From Sphingosinicella terrae (lineage in GTDB: Bacteria; Pseudomonadota; Alphaproteobacteria; Sphingomonadales; Sphingomonadaceae), in contig NZ_QDFY01000001.1 of NCBI RefSeq assembly GCF_003347635.1, forward strand, positions 496,001 to 560,000: a stretch of DNA of 64,000 nt, read 5' to 3'. Of the stretch, positions 8,161-17,456 are shown one piece after another. How positions within the stretch are numbered: position 1 is the first letter of the stretch; every line of letters begins with the position of its first letter. The position numbers and the translations under genes were made by a program. The notes beneath the pieces are model-generated. The model was given only the letters and a program-made list of their open reading frames with translations. It was not told the origin of the DNA and did no database searches.

Positions 8161-10092
8161 ATGTGCGGAATCGCGGGGATCTTCCATCCGGACGTGCCCA
8201 AGCCGGTCGATCCGGCGCGGGTGCGGGCGATGGCCGACCGTCTCGCCCATCGCGGCCCAGACGGCAGCGGCGTGTGGACCGCGCCGGGAGTCGGCCTCGG
8301 CCACCGCCGCCTCTCGATCATCGACCTCAGCGAAGCGGCCGCCCAGCCGATGGTGGCGGCCGACCGCCGTCTCGCGCTCACCTATAATGGCGAGATCTAC
8401 AATTTCCGCGAAGTGCGCGCCGAGCTCGAGGCGCGGGGCCATGGCTTCGTCACGGAAAGCGACACCGAGGTCATCCTCGCCGCCTGGCGCCAATGGGGGC
8501 CCGCCTGCCTCGACCGCTTCAACGGCATGTTCGCCTTCGCGCTCTACGACGCCGAGGCCGACGCCCTCTTCCTCGCCCGCGACCGGATGGGAGTGAAGCC
8601 CCTTCATTATGGCGAGCTGCCCGACGGCGCGCTGGTCTTCGCCTCAGAGCTCAAGGGCCTGCTCGCCCACCCGGCGATGCGGCGGCGGCTCAGTCCCCAC
8701 GCGGTCGAGGACTATCTCGGACTGGGCTATGTCCCGGACGATGCCTGCCTGGTCGAGGGCGTGCGCAAGCTGCCGGCGGGCCATTTCCTGCTCGTCCGCC
8801 GCGGCCGGCCCGTGCCGGAGCCGACCGCCTGGTGGGATGTCGATTTCGCCAGCCCGGAACGGCGCCGCCTGAAGGCGCTCGAGGAGGAGATGATCGAGCG
8901 GCTGCGCGCGGCGGTCCGGTCGCGCATGGTCGCCGACGTCCCGCTCGGCGCCTTCCTCTCCGGCGGAGTCGACAGCTCGGCGGTCGTCGCCTTCATGGCC
9001 GAGGCGAGCCGCGAGGCCGTCCAGACCTGCTCGATCGGCTTCGACGAGGCCGACCATGACGAGACCGCCCATGCCGCGGCTGTGGCGAGCCTGTTCGCCA
9101 CCTGCCACCGCACCCGCAAGGTCGCCGCCGCCGACGATTTCCCGCTGATCGACACGCTCGCCGATGCGTTCGACGAGCCCTTCGCCGACGCCTCGGCGCT
9201 CGCCACCTACCGGGTGTGCGAGCTCGCCGGTGAATCGGTGAAGGTGGCGCTGTCCGGCGACGGCGCCGACGAGACGATGGCGGGCTATCGCCGCTACCGC
9301 ATGTTCGCCGCCGAATCGCGGGCGCGGCGCCTGCTTCCGCCGCCGCTGCGCCGCGCCTTCGGCGCGATCGGCGACGTCTATCCGAAGCTCGACTGGGCAC
9401 CGCAATGGCTGCGGGCGAAGACGACGCTGCAGGCGCTCGGCCGCGGCGGCGGCGAGGCCTATGCCGCCGGCGTGGCGGTGACTCCGATCGCCCTGCGCCA
9501 CCGTTTCTATACCCCGGCGTTCCGGGCGGCGCTCTCCGGCCACCGGGCCGAGCGCCGCTACGTCAGCGCCTATGACGGTGCGCCGGCCGACGATCCGCTG
9601 TCGCGGGCGCAATATGCCGATCTCAAGATCTGGCTCCCCGGCGACATTCTCACCAAGGTCGACCGTACCAGCATGGCGGTGAGCCTTGAGGCACGCGAGC
9701 CGCTGCTCGACCACCGTCTCGTCGAGTTCGCGGCCCGGCTGCCGGTGCGGATGCGGCTGCGCGGGGGCACCGGCAAATGGCTGATGAAGCGGGCGCTCGC
9801 CGGCCGGCTGCCGGAGGAGATCCTCCATCGCCGCAAGATGGGCTTCGTGACCCCGATCTCGGCCTGGTTTCGCGGGCCGCTCGCCGACGAGGCGGCCGCC
9901 GTCGCGCAGGGCTCGGCCTTGGCGGAAACCGGCTGGTTCGACTCTACGGTGCTCGCCGGCCTCGCCGAGGACCATCGCCGCGGCCGCTCCGACCATGGTC
10001 GGCTGCTCTGGCAATTGCTCATGCTCGAGAAGTCGCTGCAGCGCGTCTTCGGTCTGGGTACCGGCGCCGCGAGGGCCCGGCGGACCGGGTAA
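8161..10092 (+). CDS. XrtA-associated AsnB-like amidotransferase
   Basis: 643 residues, starting two bases after the xrtA stop. Cys2 of MCGIAGIF is the N-terminal nucleophile of class II glutamine amidotransferases, followed by RGPDGSG and HRRLSIIDLS. The asparagine-synthetase-type synthetase domain has the ATP pyrophosphatase loop FLSGGVDSS near residue 267 and SGDGADE near residue 365. Family TIGR03108 (amidotransferase 1, exosortase A system-associated) fits both length and position. It should use glutamine-derived ammonia and ATP to amidate a carboxyl group, probably of a uronic acid in the exopolysaccharide; the substrate is inferred. A true asparagine synthetase is less likely because of the locus. 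Confidence 0.9.
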   Translation: MCGIAGIFHPDVPKPVDPARVRAMADRLAHRGPDGSGVWTAPGVGLGHRRLSIIDLSEAAAQPMVAADRRLALTYNGEIYNFREVRAELEARGHGFVTESDTEVILAAWRQWGPACLDRFNGMFAFALYDAEADALFLARDRMGVKPLHYGELPDGALVFASELKGLLAHPAMRRRLSPHAVEDYLGLGYVPDDACLVEGVRKLPAGHFLLVRRGRPVPEPTAWWDVDFASPERRRLKALEEEMIERLRAAVRSRMVADVPLGAFLSGGVDSSAVVAFMAEASREAVQTCSIGFDEADHDETAHAAAVASLFATCHRTRKVAAADDFPLIDTLADAFDEPFADASALATYRVCELAGESVKVALSGDGADETMAGYRRYRMFAAESRARRLLPPPLRRAFGAIGDVYPKLDWAPQWLRAKTTLQALGRGGGEAYAAGVAVTPIALRHRFYTPAFRAALSGHRAERRYVSAYDGAPADDPLSRAQYADLKIWLPGDILTKVDRTSMAVSLEAREPLLDHRLVEFAARLPVRMRLRGGTGKWLMKRALAGRLPEEILHRRKMGFVTPISAWFRGPLADEAAAVAQGSALAETGWFDSTVLAGLAEDHRRGRSDHGRLLWQLLMLEKSLQRVFGLGTGAARARRTG

Positions 10093-10101
10093 GCGCGAGC
10101 C

Positions 10102-10890
10102 TCAGTCTTCCGCCGTTTCGACCGGGGCCGCCGCTGCCTCGGCGGGATCATCCGGATAGACGGCCTCGACGAAGTAGAGGCCGTCGGGAGGCGCGTTGAA
10201 ACCCAGAGCCGCGCGGTCGCGGGCGTCGAGCGCGGCCTTGAGATCCGCGGCGGACCATTTGCCTCGACCGACCAGCTCGAGGCAGCCGACCATCGAGCGG
10301 ACCTGGTGATGGAGGAAGGAGCGCGCCGCCGCCTCGATCTCGATCGCGTCGCCGAGGCGGCGCACGGTCAGCCGGTCGAGCGTCTTGACCGGGCTCTCGG
10401 CCTGGCACTGGACCGACCGGAAGGTGGTGAAGTCGTGCCGTCCCACCAGCTGCTGGGCGGCGCGGTGCATGGCATCGGCATGGAGAACCACCGGCACCCG
10501 CCAGGCGCGGCCATGATCGAGCGCCAGCGGCGCCCGCCGGTTGACGATGCGGTAGAGATAGCGGCGACCGATGCAGCTGAACCGCGCGTGGAAATCCTCC
10601 CTCACCGGCCGCGCGGCGAGCACCGACACGGGCAGCGGCCGAAGCTTGGCGTTGGTGCCGTCGGCCAGGCGATGGGCCGAGATCGGCCGGGCGACGTCGA
10701 CATGCGCCGTCATCGCCAAAGCGTGGACGCCGGCATCGGTGCGGCCGGCGGCATGGAGAACCACCTTTTCGTGGGTGATGGCTTCGATCGCTTCCTCGAT
10801 CGCCTGCTGCACCGAAGGGCCGTGCGCCTGGCGCTGCCAGCCCATGAAGGGCGCGCCGTCATATTCGACGGTGAGCCGGAAACGGGTCAC
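10102..10890 (-). CDS. truA: tRNA pseudouridine(38-40) synthase TruA
   Basis: 262 residues. The start [18 protein letters not shown] and the catalytic loop [11 protein letters not shown] with Asp52 are diagnostic. It converts uridines 38-40 of the anticodon arm to pseudouridine. The C-terminus carries a short Ala/Glu tail after VEAVYPDD. The start codon overlaps the fmt stop by four bases, so the two are co-transcribed in the order fmt, truA. It is convergent with the amidotransferase gene, ten bases away. Confidence 0.97.
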   Translation of the reverse strand: MTRFRLTVEYDGAPFMGWQRQAHGPSVQQAIEEAIEAITHEKVVLHAAGRTDAGVHALAMTAHVDVARPISAHRLADGTNAKLRPLPVSVLAARPVREDFHARFSCIGRRYLYRIVNRRAPLALDHGRAWRVPVVLHADAMHRAAQQLVGRHDFTTFRSVQCQAESPVKTLDRLTVRRLGDAIEIEAAARSFLHHQVRSMVGCLELVGRGKWSAADLKAALDARDRAALGFNAPPDGLYFVEAVYPDDPAEAAAAPVETAED

Positions 10891-11792
10891 GAGAGGATCG
10901 TGCCGACCGGGATGACGAAGCCGCGCAGCAGCTCGTCGGGCCGCATCGCCGCCCGCCCGGCGCGCTGGACGAGCGTCGGCAGGATCGAGCCGGTGCCGCA
11001 GGCGATGGCGAGGCCGTGGTCGAGCACCGTCCCCGGCGCGCCGCCGAGGCCGGCCGGCTCGGCCGCCAGAACCCGGATCCTCTCGCCCTGATATTCGAAG
11101 AAGGCGCCCGGCGCCGGATTGAAGGCGCGGACCTGGCGCTCGACGTCGACGGCGGCCCGGGTGAAGTCGAGCCGCGCCTCCGACTTGTCGACCTTGGCGG
11201 CATAGGTGATCCCGGCCTCCGGCTGCGGCTCCGCGACGATCGCCTCGATCCGGTCGAGCACGTCGACCATCAGCGCCCCACCGATCGCGGCGAGCTCGGC
11301 GGTGAGGGCCCCGGCGGTCTTGCGGTCGATCCCGGTCTCACGCCGGGCGAAGACAGGGCCGGTATCGAGGCCGCGCTCCATGCCCATGATGCACACGCCG
11401 GTGCGCTCGTCGCCGGCGAGGATCGACCGCTGGATCGGCGCGGCGCCGCGCCAGCGCGGCAGCAGCGAGGCGTGGACATTGAGGCAGCCGAGCCGGGGCG
11501 CCGCCAGGACCGGCTCGGGCAGGATCAGTCCGTAGGCCGCGACCACCGCCGCATCGAGGTCGAGTGCGGCGAAGGCGGACTGCTCAACCTCGTCGCGGAG
11601 CGTGGCCGGCGTGCGCACCTCGATTCCGGCGGCTTGCGCGCGGGAGTGCACGGGCGAGGGGGTCAGCGCCTTGCCGCGTCCGGCGCGGCGCGGGGGCTGG
11701 GTGTAGACGGCGGCGACTTCGTGGCCCGCGCCGAGCAGGGCATCGAGCGTCGGCACGGCGAAGTCTGGAGTTCCCATGAAGGCGAGGCGCAT
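10887..11792 (-). CDS. fmt: Methionyl-tRNA formyltransferase
   Basis: 301 residues. [19 protein letters not shown] is the family start; the formyl-transfer site is [17 protein letters not shown] near residue 105, and [11 protein letters not shown] follows. It formylates initiator Met-tRNA with 10-formyl-tetrahydrofolate. In many bacteria it is paired with def; here def is at 28297 and fmt is followed by truA instead. A C-terminal OB-like domain from about residue 200 binds tRNA. Confidence 0.97.
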   Translation of the reverse strand: MRLAFMGTPDFAVPTLDALLGAGHEVAAVYTQPPRRAGRGKALTPSPVHSRAQAAGIEVRTPATLRDEVEQSAFAALDLDAAVVAAYGLILPEPVLAAPRLGCLNVHASLLPRWRGAAPIQRSILAGDERTGVCIMGMERGLDTGPVFARRETGIDRKTAGALTAELAAIGGALMVDVLDRIEAIVAEPQPEAGITYAAKVDKSEARLDFTRAAVDVERQVRAFNPAPGAFFEYQGERIRVLAAEPAGLGGAPGTVLDHGLAIACGTGSILPTLVQRAGRAAMRPDELLRGFVIPVGTILS

Positions 11793-11885
11793 GCCGTCGC
11801 TCTAGAACATCGGCATCGGGTCGGGGAGGGGCGTTTCCGAGATGTGGATGGCGCCAAGCCTGTCCCTTGGCGAGCGGGGCGTCGC

Positions 11886-11980
11886 GCGGCGGCGGGGTGA
11901 GGGGCGCGGCCTTCGCCTTGCACGCCCGTCACCCTCACCTGCGGCTTCGCCGCTGTCCCTCTCCCGCAAGGGGAGAGGGG
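11886..11980. repeat. GC-rich palindromic intergenic repeat
   Basis: Between fmt and the outer-membrane protein gene. It holds GGCGGCGGGGTGAGGG, then CCCTCACCTGCGGCTTCGCC in opposite sense, and ends with a hairpin CCCTCTCCC-gcaa-GGGGAGAGGG at 11957-11979. The pattern resembles the sphingomonad REP class also seen within xrtA, though the sequence is not the same. No coding capacity is apparent in this 228-base gap. Confidence 0.6.
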
Positions 11981-11986
11981 TGGAAA

Positions 11987-12010
11987 GGGGAGGCGCCGCG
12001 GCGCCTCCCC
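11987..12010 (-). terminator. Probable terminator after the outer-membrane protein gene
   Basis: A perfect 10-base stem GGGGAGGCGC / GCGCCTCCCC with a CGCG loop lies 11 bases beyond the minus-strand stop. Read on the minus strand it is followed by TTTCCA, a weak U-rich tail. Confidence 0.6.
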
Positions 12011-12020
12011 CTCCCGACCT

Positions 12021-12713
12021 TCAAAAGCGGAAGCCGATGCCGGCCATCACCTGATGGCGGCTGGGGCTGATGCCGACCGTCGGCTCGTCATCGTCCTCGA
12101 CGCCGAGGAAGCGGAAGTTGCCGTAATTGGTGTAGACATATTCCAGCTTGCCGTAGAGGTTCGGCGTGAACGCGATCTCGGCGCCGGCGCCGAGATGGTA
12201 GCCGTCGACATTGTCGGAGACCTCGGGGACGTCGGCGTCGAGCTCGTCCTCCTCGTCGATGTCGCTGTCATAGCCGAACTCGACGCGGCCGTTGGAATAA
12301 CCGCCCTTCGCATAGAGCAGGAAGGAGGGGCTCAAGGCGACGCCAGCCCGCACGCCGGCGGTGAAGGTGCGGCCGGAGCTGACGCAGGCGAGATCGTCAG
12401 CGATCAGCTCGCCGCAGCGCTCGAAGTCCGAGAAGTCGACGCCGCCATAGGCGCCGATCAGGATGCGATCGGAGAGGAGGGCGTCATAGCCGATCTCGAG
12501 GCCGTAGCTGATCCCGCTCTCGCTGTCGGACACCGTAATGAACTCGTCGCCATCCTCATCCTCGTCGTCGTCCGGATTAGGCACGGTGGCCGAGGCGCGC
12601 GCGCTCTCCCAGCCGACCCGTGCTTCGGCGCGGAATCCTTCGAGACCTTCGGCGAAAGCAGGCGTGGCAATGCAGGTCGCCGCCAAAAGGGCGGCGAGCT
12701 TATGGAACTTCAT
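12021..12713 (-). CDS. Outer-membrane beta-barrel protein, OmpA-barrel/porin-like
   Basis: 230 residues from the ATG at 12713, which is preceded by an AGGAG site seven bases away; an in-frame ATG 75 bases upstream lacks such support. A signal peptide MKFHKLAALLAATCIATPAFA is clear. The mature part alternates hydrophobic and polar residues, contains Asp/Glu-rich loops (for example around residues 50-60 and 160-170), and ends MAGIGFRF, with a terminal Phe. This is a small eight-stranded opacity-type barrel. Function unknown; a structural surface protein is the likeliest reading. Confidence 0.8.
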   Translation of the reverse strand: MKFHKLAALLAATCIATPAFAEGLEGFRAEARVGWESARASATVPNPDDDEDEDGDEFITVSDSESGISYGLEIGYDALLSDRILIGAYGGVDFSDFERCGELIADDLACVSSGRTFTAGVRAGVALSPSFLLYAKGGYSNGRVEFGYDSDIDEEDELDADVPEVSDNVDGYHLGAGAEIAFTPNLYGKLEYVYTNYGNFRFLGVEDDDEPTVGISPSRHQVMAGIGFRF

Positions 12714-13085
12714 CTCTGACTCCTGTGGATCATCTGCTGGTTGAGGGCGTGCTGGAGCGGGAGAGCGCGCTTCCCCCGGCTCCAGCACGGGTTAGGTCCC
12801 CGGCTCAGGGGGGCATCGACCGAGGACCCGAAGCTCAGACGGCGCCGCGGCGGCAAACCCGCAATGGCATCGGCGCCGATGGACAGGCGCGATCCGCTTC
12901 TCTAATCATGCCGCCTTCCAGACAGGCCGGTGCCCGACCGTCTCCTGGCGCGACCAGCGTCGAGCGATCGGGCGAAGGCCTGGCTGTTTTGTTTCAGGGC
13001 TTTGCGGTCGCAGGATCGCAGCCCATCTTGCGGAAAAGCGCTAGGGCGGGGGCGGCTCGCGCAGTTCGGAACGGACGTTGATTCG
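12714..13085. other. Divergent intergenic region, 372 bases
   Basis: Lies between the outer-membrane protein gene (minus) and the sigma factor gene (plus), so it should contain both promoters. No convincing gene is visible; a frame extends upstream of the sigma start but shows no family sequence. No clear palindrome or -35/-10 pair could be assigned by eye. Confidence 0.4.
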
Positions 13086-13601
13086 ATGACGACCTCCGGC
13101 CTCGAAGCCGTTTTCCTTGCCCATCGGGCCGCGCTGCAGCGCTTCCTGCGCGCGCGCGGCGCCGGCGATCTCGCCGAGGATCTGCTCCAGGAGCTGTGGA
13201 TCCGGGCATCGGCAGGCGCGAGCGGACCGATCGCGGAGCCGCTCGCCTATCTGTATCGCACCGCCAACAATCTGATGATCGACCGCCGCCGTTCGGGGCT
13301 GCGCAGCGCAGCGCGCGACCAGGAGTGGAGCGACTCGACCGGCGGTGCGATGGCCGGGATTTCCGACGCGCCCTCGGGCGAGCGGGTGCTGATCGCCCGC
13401 GAGGCGCTGGCGGCGGCGGAGGCCGCGCTGGCGGCGCTCGGGGAGCGGACCGAATATGCGTTTCGCCGCTTCCGGATCGAGGGCGCCAGCCAGAAGCAGA
13501 TTGCCGACGAGCTCGGCATCAGCCTCAGCGCCGTCGAGAAGCACCTGCAGAAGGCCTATCGCACACTCATCGATCTTCGGAGGCAATGGGATGCGGATTG
13601 A
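13086..13601 (+). CDS. ECF-type sigma factor, FecI-like
   Basis: 171 residues from ATG 13086. Region 2 is visible as AALQRFLRARGAGDLAEDLLQELWIR (residues about 15-40, quoted parts: DLAEDLLQELWIR) and region 4 as the helix-turn-helix ISLSAVEKHLQKAYRTL near the end. Directly followed by a FecR-type anti-sigma and a TonB receptor with an STN domain, the standard cell-surface signalling trio: ligand binding at the receptor frees this sigma factor to transcribe the receptor operon. The ligand, often an iron chelate, cannot be told from the sequence. Confidence 0.92.
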   Translation: MTTSGLEAVFLAHRAALQRFLRARGAGDLAEDLLQELWIRASAGASGPIAEPLAYLYRTANNLMIDRRRSGLRSAARDQEWSDSTGGAMAGISDAPSGERVLIAREALAAAEAALAALGERTEYAFRRFRIEGASQKQIADELGISLSAVEKHLQKAYRTLIDLRRQWDAD

Positions 13602-13640
13602 TGCGGTCGGCGCCGTCATGTCTTCGATGAGGTGGCGCTG

Positions 13641-14624
13641 ATGCCGGTACGGCACGATCAGATATATGACGAAGCGATAGACTGGGTCGTGCGGCTGCGC
13701 GACGCCGGCCCCGATGGCTGGGAGGCGTTCACCGCCTGGCTCGAAGCCGATCCGGCGCACGCCGCCGCCTATGAAGAGGCCGCGCTCGCCGACCAGGATT
13801 GGGGCGAGCTCGCGCCGCCGCCCCGGCGGATCGCGCCGGATCATGTAAGTCCCGTCCCGCCCTTCTTCGGCGCGCCGGCGCCGGCCCCGTCCCGCCACGG
13901 CCTTACCCGCCGGCGCTGGCTCGGCGGCGCGATCGCCGCCTCGCTGATCGGCCTCGTCGGCTATGGCACGCTGGCGCCCGACCGATCAGTCTACGCCGTC
14001 GAGACCGGGGCAGGCGAGCGGCGCAGCGTCGCCTTGGCCGACGGGAGCCGGATCGATCTCAACGGATCGACGCGGCTGCGCCTCGACCGCGACGCGCCGC
14101 GCTTCGCCAGGCTCGAGCAGGGCGAAGCGCTGTTCACGGTCGTTCATGACGACCGCCGGCCGTTCGAGGTCGAGGTTGCCGGCACCAGGCTTCGCGACAT
14201 GGGCACGGTCTTCAACGTGGTCAGCGATCGCGGATCGCTGGAGGTCGGCGTCGCCGAGGGCGCTGTCCTGTACGACCCGGACGGCGAGGCGGTGAACCTC
14301 ACGCGGGGCATGACGTTGAGGCGCGATTCCGGCGGTCGGGCGCAGCTGTCGAACCGCGAGCCGGAAGCGGTAGCCGGGTGGCGCGACGGCCGTCTCGTCT
14401 ATGCGTCGGCGACCGTCGGACAGGTCGCGGCCGATCTCAGCCGCAATCTCGGCGTGACGGTGGCGACGACCCCCGTCGTCGAGCGTCAGCCGTTCACAGG
14501 GGTGATCATCCTCGATCCACAGCCGCAATCGACGATCGATCGCGCCGCCGGCCTGCTCGGCGTCGAGGCGGATCGGTCCGACGAAGGTTGGATCCTCAAG
14601 TCGGGAGCCGGTGAGACGCGCTAG
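13641..14624 (+). CDS. FecR-family anti-sigma/signal-transfer protein
   Basis: 327 residues from ATG 13641; GTG 13632 in the same frame is an alternative. The N-terminal DUF4880-like cytoplasmic part contains DGWEAFTAWLEADPAHAAAY, a single membrane segment lies at residues 93-110, and the periplasmic FecR domain has VETGAGERRSVALADGSRI and LNGSTRLRL. A C-terminal DUF4974-like part follows (ATVGQVAADLSRNLGVTV). It should hold the upstream sigma factor inactive until signalled by the receptor STN domain. Its last 14 bases overlap the receptor gene. Confidence 0.92.
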   Translation: MPVRHDQIYDEAIDWVVRLRDAGPDGWEAFTAWLEADPAHAAAYEEAALADQDWGELAPPPRRIAPDHVSPVPPFFGAPAPAPSRHGLTRRRWLGGAIAASLIGLVGYGTLAPDRSVYAVETGAGERRSVALADGSRIDLNGSTRLRLDRDAPRFARLEQGEALFTVVHDDRRPFEVEVAGTRLRDMGTVFNVVSDRGSLEVGVAEGAVLYDPDGEAVNLTRGMTLRRDSGGRAQLSNREPEAVAGWRDGRLVYASATVGQVAADLSRNLGVTVATTPVVERQPFTGVIILDPQPQSTIDRAAGLLGVEADRSDEGWILKSGAGETR

Positions 14625-16986
14625 GATCTCCGTCGCGGCCGCAATCCTGCTGTCCCTGACATCGGTTGCCGAAGCCGCCGATCGCCACCGGCTGGACGTC
14701 CCAGCCGGGCGGCTGGGCGACGCCATCGTCGCGCTCGGCCGTCAGGCCGGGATCAGCATCGGCGTGTCCGATCCCGGGCTCGCGGCCGAGCGCGTGCCGG
14801 CCGTGCGCGGCAATCTCACCGTCGATCAGGCGCTGCAGCGGCTGCTCCGGCGCAGCCCGGCCCGGCACGTCGCCCTGGACGGCCGCACCTACCGGATCAT
14901 GCGGCGCGCCGCGACGCCCGCCCCCCCGTTATCGCGCCGCACGGCCCGCGCCGCGCCGCCGCCGCAGCCTCGGCCGGAGCCGCTGGAGATCGAGGAGCAG
15001 ATCGTCGTCACCGCGACCCGGCGCCCCGTCCGCCTCGCCACCTATGCCGGCGGCGCCTACATCGTCCATGGCGACGATCCGGAGCTGGGCACGGGATTGC
15101 GCGGCAGCGAGGCACTGGTGGCGCGGCTCCCGGTCGTCGCCTCGACTCATCTCGGCGCCGGCCGCAACAAGCTGTTCGTCCGCGGAATCGCCGATTCGAG
15201 CTTCAGCGGCGCGATCCAGGCCACCACCGGCCAGTATCTCGGCGATATCCGGCTCAACTACAATGCGCCCGATCCCGACCTGCGGCTCTACGACATCGAG
15301 CGGGTCGAGGTCCTCGCCGGTCCCCAGGGCACGCTCTACGGCGCCGGATCGCTCGGCGGCATCATTCGGGTGGTGCCGAGCGCGCCGCGCTCCGATCGTG
15401 TCGAGGCCGAGCTCTCGCTCGGCGCTTCGGCGACCCAGCATGGCGATCCGGGCGCCGACGGGGCGGTCATGGCGAACCTGCCTCTGGTCGAAGACCGGCT
15501 GGCGCTCCGCGTCGTCGCCTACGGTGCGAGCGAGGGCGGCTATGTCGACGATACCGGCCGCGGGCTCGACGACGTCAACCGGGTCCGGATCCTTGGCGGC
15601 CGCGCCCGGATTCGGTTCGAGACCGACGGAGGCTGGACTGTCGATGTCGGCGGCGCCGCCCAGCGGATCCGCGGCGAGGACGGCCAGTTCGCTGATCGCG
15701 GGGCACCGCCGCTCACTCGGGAGAGCGCCGTCGCCCAGCCGTTCGGCAGCGACTATTTCCTCGGCGACCTCACGATACGCAAGGATTGGGACGATCTCAG
15801 CCTTGTCACCTCGCTCGGCGCGGTGCGCCACGAGGTGCGCGAGCGCTTCGATTCGACGCTGAACGGCGAGAGCCCACGCATCTTCTTCCAGGACAATGAC
15901 GTCACTTTGCTCTCGCTGGAAAGCCGGCTCAGCGGCCGCCATGGCCGAGTGATCGACTGGATCCTCGGCGCGAGCTTCGTCCGCAACCGCTCGAACCTGC
16001 GCCGCCAGGTGGGGGATGCCGACAGCCCGTCGCCGCTTCCCGGGGTCGAGAATGATGCGCAGGAGATGGCGCTTTTCGGCGAAGCGCGCGTTCGCCTCGC
16101 CCCCGGCGTGATCGCGACCGCCGGAGGCCGCTTCGCCCATGCCCGGACTGCCGGCGAGTCGCTCGATATCCGGCTCGTCGTCGAGCAACCCCTGCTCGGT
16201 GCCAGGGCCGACCGCAACCAATCCGCCTTCCTTCCCTCGGTCGGGCTTTCCGCCGAAGCCGCGCCGAACATGACGGTGTTCGCGCGCTACCAGGAGAGCT
16301 TCCGTCCGGGCGGGCTTGCCGTTTCCGACGATTTCATCCGGCGCTTCCGCAACGACGATCTCGCTACCCTGGAAGCCGGGCTGCGCTACGGCCAGCCGGG
16401 ACGCGGCGCCTTCGACGCCACCGTGTCGCTCGCCTACACGCGCTGGACCGATATCCAGGCCGACACGATCACGATGAGCGGCTTTCCCACCACCGCCAAT
16501 ATCGGCGACGGGCGCATTTACACGCTCGACATGCGATTGGGCTGGCGCCCGCTGCCGGGACTGAGCCTGGAGGCGGCGGCCCTGCTGAACGACAGCCGGG
16601 TGACCAACCCGCAGCCGAGCATCGACATCGTCGCGGGCTTCCCCTTGCCCAACGTCGCCGATTTCAGCGCCAGGCTTGCCGCGGATTATGCGCTGACCGT
16701 CGGGCAGGATCTCGACCTGCATCTGTCCGGCGCCGCTCGCTATGTCGGCGAATCCCGACTGGGCGTCGGAGCGCTCCTGGGCGAGCCGCAGGGCGAATAT
16801 GTCGACATCAGCCTCGGCGCCCGCCTGGAGCGCGGCCCCTACGGGCTTTCGCTGACCCTCACCAACCTGCTCGACGAGGTCGGCAACCGCTTCGCGCTGG
16901 GATCGCCCTTTACCCTCATCGAGCAGCGGCAGATCACGCCGCTGCGGCCGCGCACGCTGCGCCTGGGCTGGCAGATGCGATTCTGA
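14611..16986 (+). CDS. TonB-dependent receptor with N-terminal STN signalling domain
   Basis: 791 residues from GTG 14611, inside the end of fecR. Signal peptide about residues 1-22 (AEAA). The STN domain (residues 25-95; LDVPAGRLGDAIVALGRQAG) contacts the FecR protein. A proline-rich linker precedes the TonB box EEQIVVTATRR near residue 130, then the plug (VEVLAGPQGTLYGAGSLGG) and a 22-strand barrel ending LGWQMRF. Such receptors import siderophores or other scarce ligands and signal their presence to the sigma factor. No ligand-specific motif is recognised. Confidence 0.93.
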   Translation: MRRARISVAAAILLSLTSVAEAADRHRLDVPAGRLGDAIVALGRQAGISIGVSDPGLAAERVPAVRGNLTVDQALQRLLRRSPARHVALDGRTYRIMRRAATPAPPLSRRTARAAPPPQPRPEPLEIEEQIVVTATRRPVRLATYAGGAYIVHGDDPELGTGLRGSEALVARLPVVASTHLGAGRNKLFVRGIADSSFSGAIQATTGQYLGDIRLNYNAPDPDLRLYDIERVEVLAGPQGTLYGAGSLGGIIRVVPSAPRSDRVEAELSLGASATQHGDPGADGAVMANLPLVEDRLALRVVAYGASEGGYVDDTGRGLDDVNRVRILGGRARIRFETDGGWTVDVGGAAQRIRGEDGQFADRGAPPLTRESAVAQPFGSDYFLGDLTIRKDWDDLSLVTSLGAVRHEVRERFDSTLNGESPRIFFQDNDVTLLSLESRLSGRHGRVIDWILGASFVRNRSNLRRQVGDADSPSPLPGVENDAQEMALFGEARVRLAPGVIATAGGRFAHARTAGESLDIRLVVEQPLLGARADRNQSAFLPSVGLSAEAAPNMTVFARYQESFRPGGLAVSDDFIRRFRNDDLATLEAGLRYGQPGRGAFDATVSLAYTRWTDIQADTITMSGFPTTANIGDGRIYTLDMRLGWRPLPGLSLEAAALLNDSRVTNPQPSIDIVAGFPLPNVADFSARLAADYALTVGQDLDLHLSGAARYVGESRLGVGALLGEPQGEYVDISLGARLERGPYGLSLTLTNLLDEVGNRFALGSPFTLIEQRQITPLRPRTLRLGWQMRF

Positions 16987-16987
16987 A

Positions 16988-17191
16988 TCAGCTGTCGATC
17001 GCGCCACGAATCTTGGCGCGCACCGCGCTGATCCTCTCGACGGCCTCGGTGAAGGTGGCGACGTCGCCGCGATGCCCATTGGCGCGGGCGTCCTTGATCG
17101 AATCCTGATAACCTTCGAGATCGACGTCGAGGGCGTCGACGATGATCTCGGCCTCGTCCTCCGTCAGGGTCAGCTTGATCGTTCCGGCCAT
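16988..17191 (-). CDS. Small conserved-type hypothetical protein
   Basis: 67 residues, acidic, predicted mostly helical (TEDEAEIIVDALDVDLEGYQ). An AAGGAG site six bases before the ATG supports translation, and it ends four bases after the receptor gene on the opposite strand. No signal peptide or membrane segment. The family is not recognised. The stop and the receptor stop nearly touch, so the genes are convergent. Confidence 0.65.
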   Translation of the reverse strand: MAGTIKLTLTEDEAEIIVDALDVDLEGYQDSIKDARANGHRGDVATFTEAVERISAVRAKIRGAIDS

Positions 17192-17317
17192 GACAACTCC
17201 TTATTCTACGCGGGCAAATCCCGACTTGCGGGTCGACATCCCCGGCCGCGGCGGCCGTCGCCGCCGCCGCTTCGGGACAAGCCGGCTCCATGAACGCGTT
17301 GCTCCGCCCGGGCAACC

Positions 17318-17425
17318 GGCTAGAGCGGGCAGCGTTCCGACAGCAACGGAACGGCCGCACCAGCTAAACGGTTCGCTGCGATTTTCGAGTCGTCAGACGA
17401 TTCCGTCTGACGGCAAATGGCTCTA
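17318..17425. repeat. Dispersed intergenic repeat, copy 1
   Basis: Matches the element at 29008-29116. Shared segments are GCGTTCCGA-AGCA-CGGAACGGC, the block GCGATTTTCGAGTC, TCAGACGAT, and the end GCAAAT-GCT-TA. It is partly palindromic (TCAGACGATTCCGTCTGACG). It ends about 30 bases before the GNAT gene start and may provide part of its leader. Confidence 0.75.
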
Positions 17426-17456
17426 TGGAAGCCGCGATCCGCTGGCGGAGACGCAC

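Noticed and set aside
1-10092. A PEP-CTERM substrate protein within the exosortase locus
   Set aside because: No C-terminal Pro-Glu-Pro plus membrane anchor plus basic tail was found in any product here; substrates must lie elsewhere.
8161-10092. Housekeeping asparagine synthetase
   Set aside because: Placement two bases after xrtA and the family length favour the exosortase-associated amidotransferase.
14929-17079. 716-codon minus-strand open frame opposite the STN-type TonB receptor
   Set aside because: Arises from the GC skew of the receptor codons; no recognised domain, while the plus strand has a full TonB receptor.
17142-17456. Longer start for the GNAT gene
   Set aside because: It would include the dispersed repeat and an Arg/Pro-rich stretch without family similarity; TTG 17457 has a ribosome-binding site.
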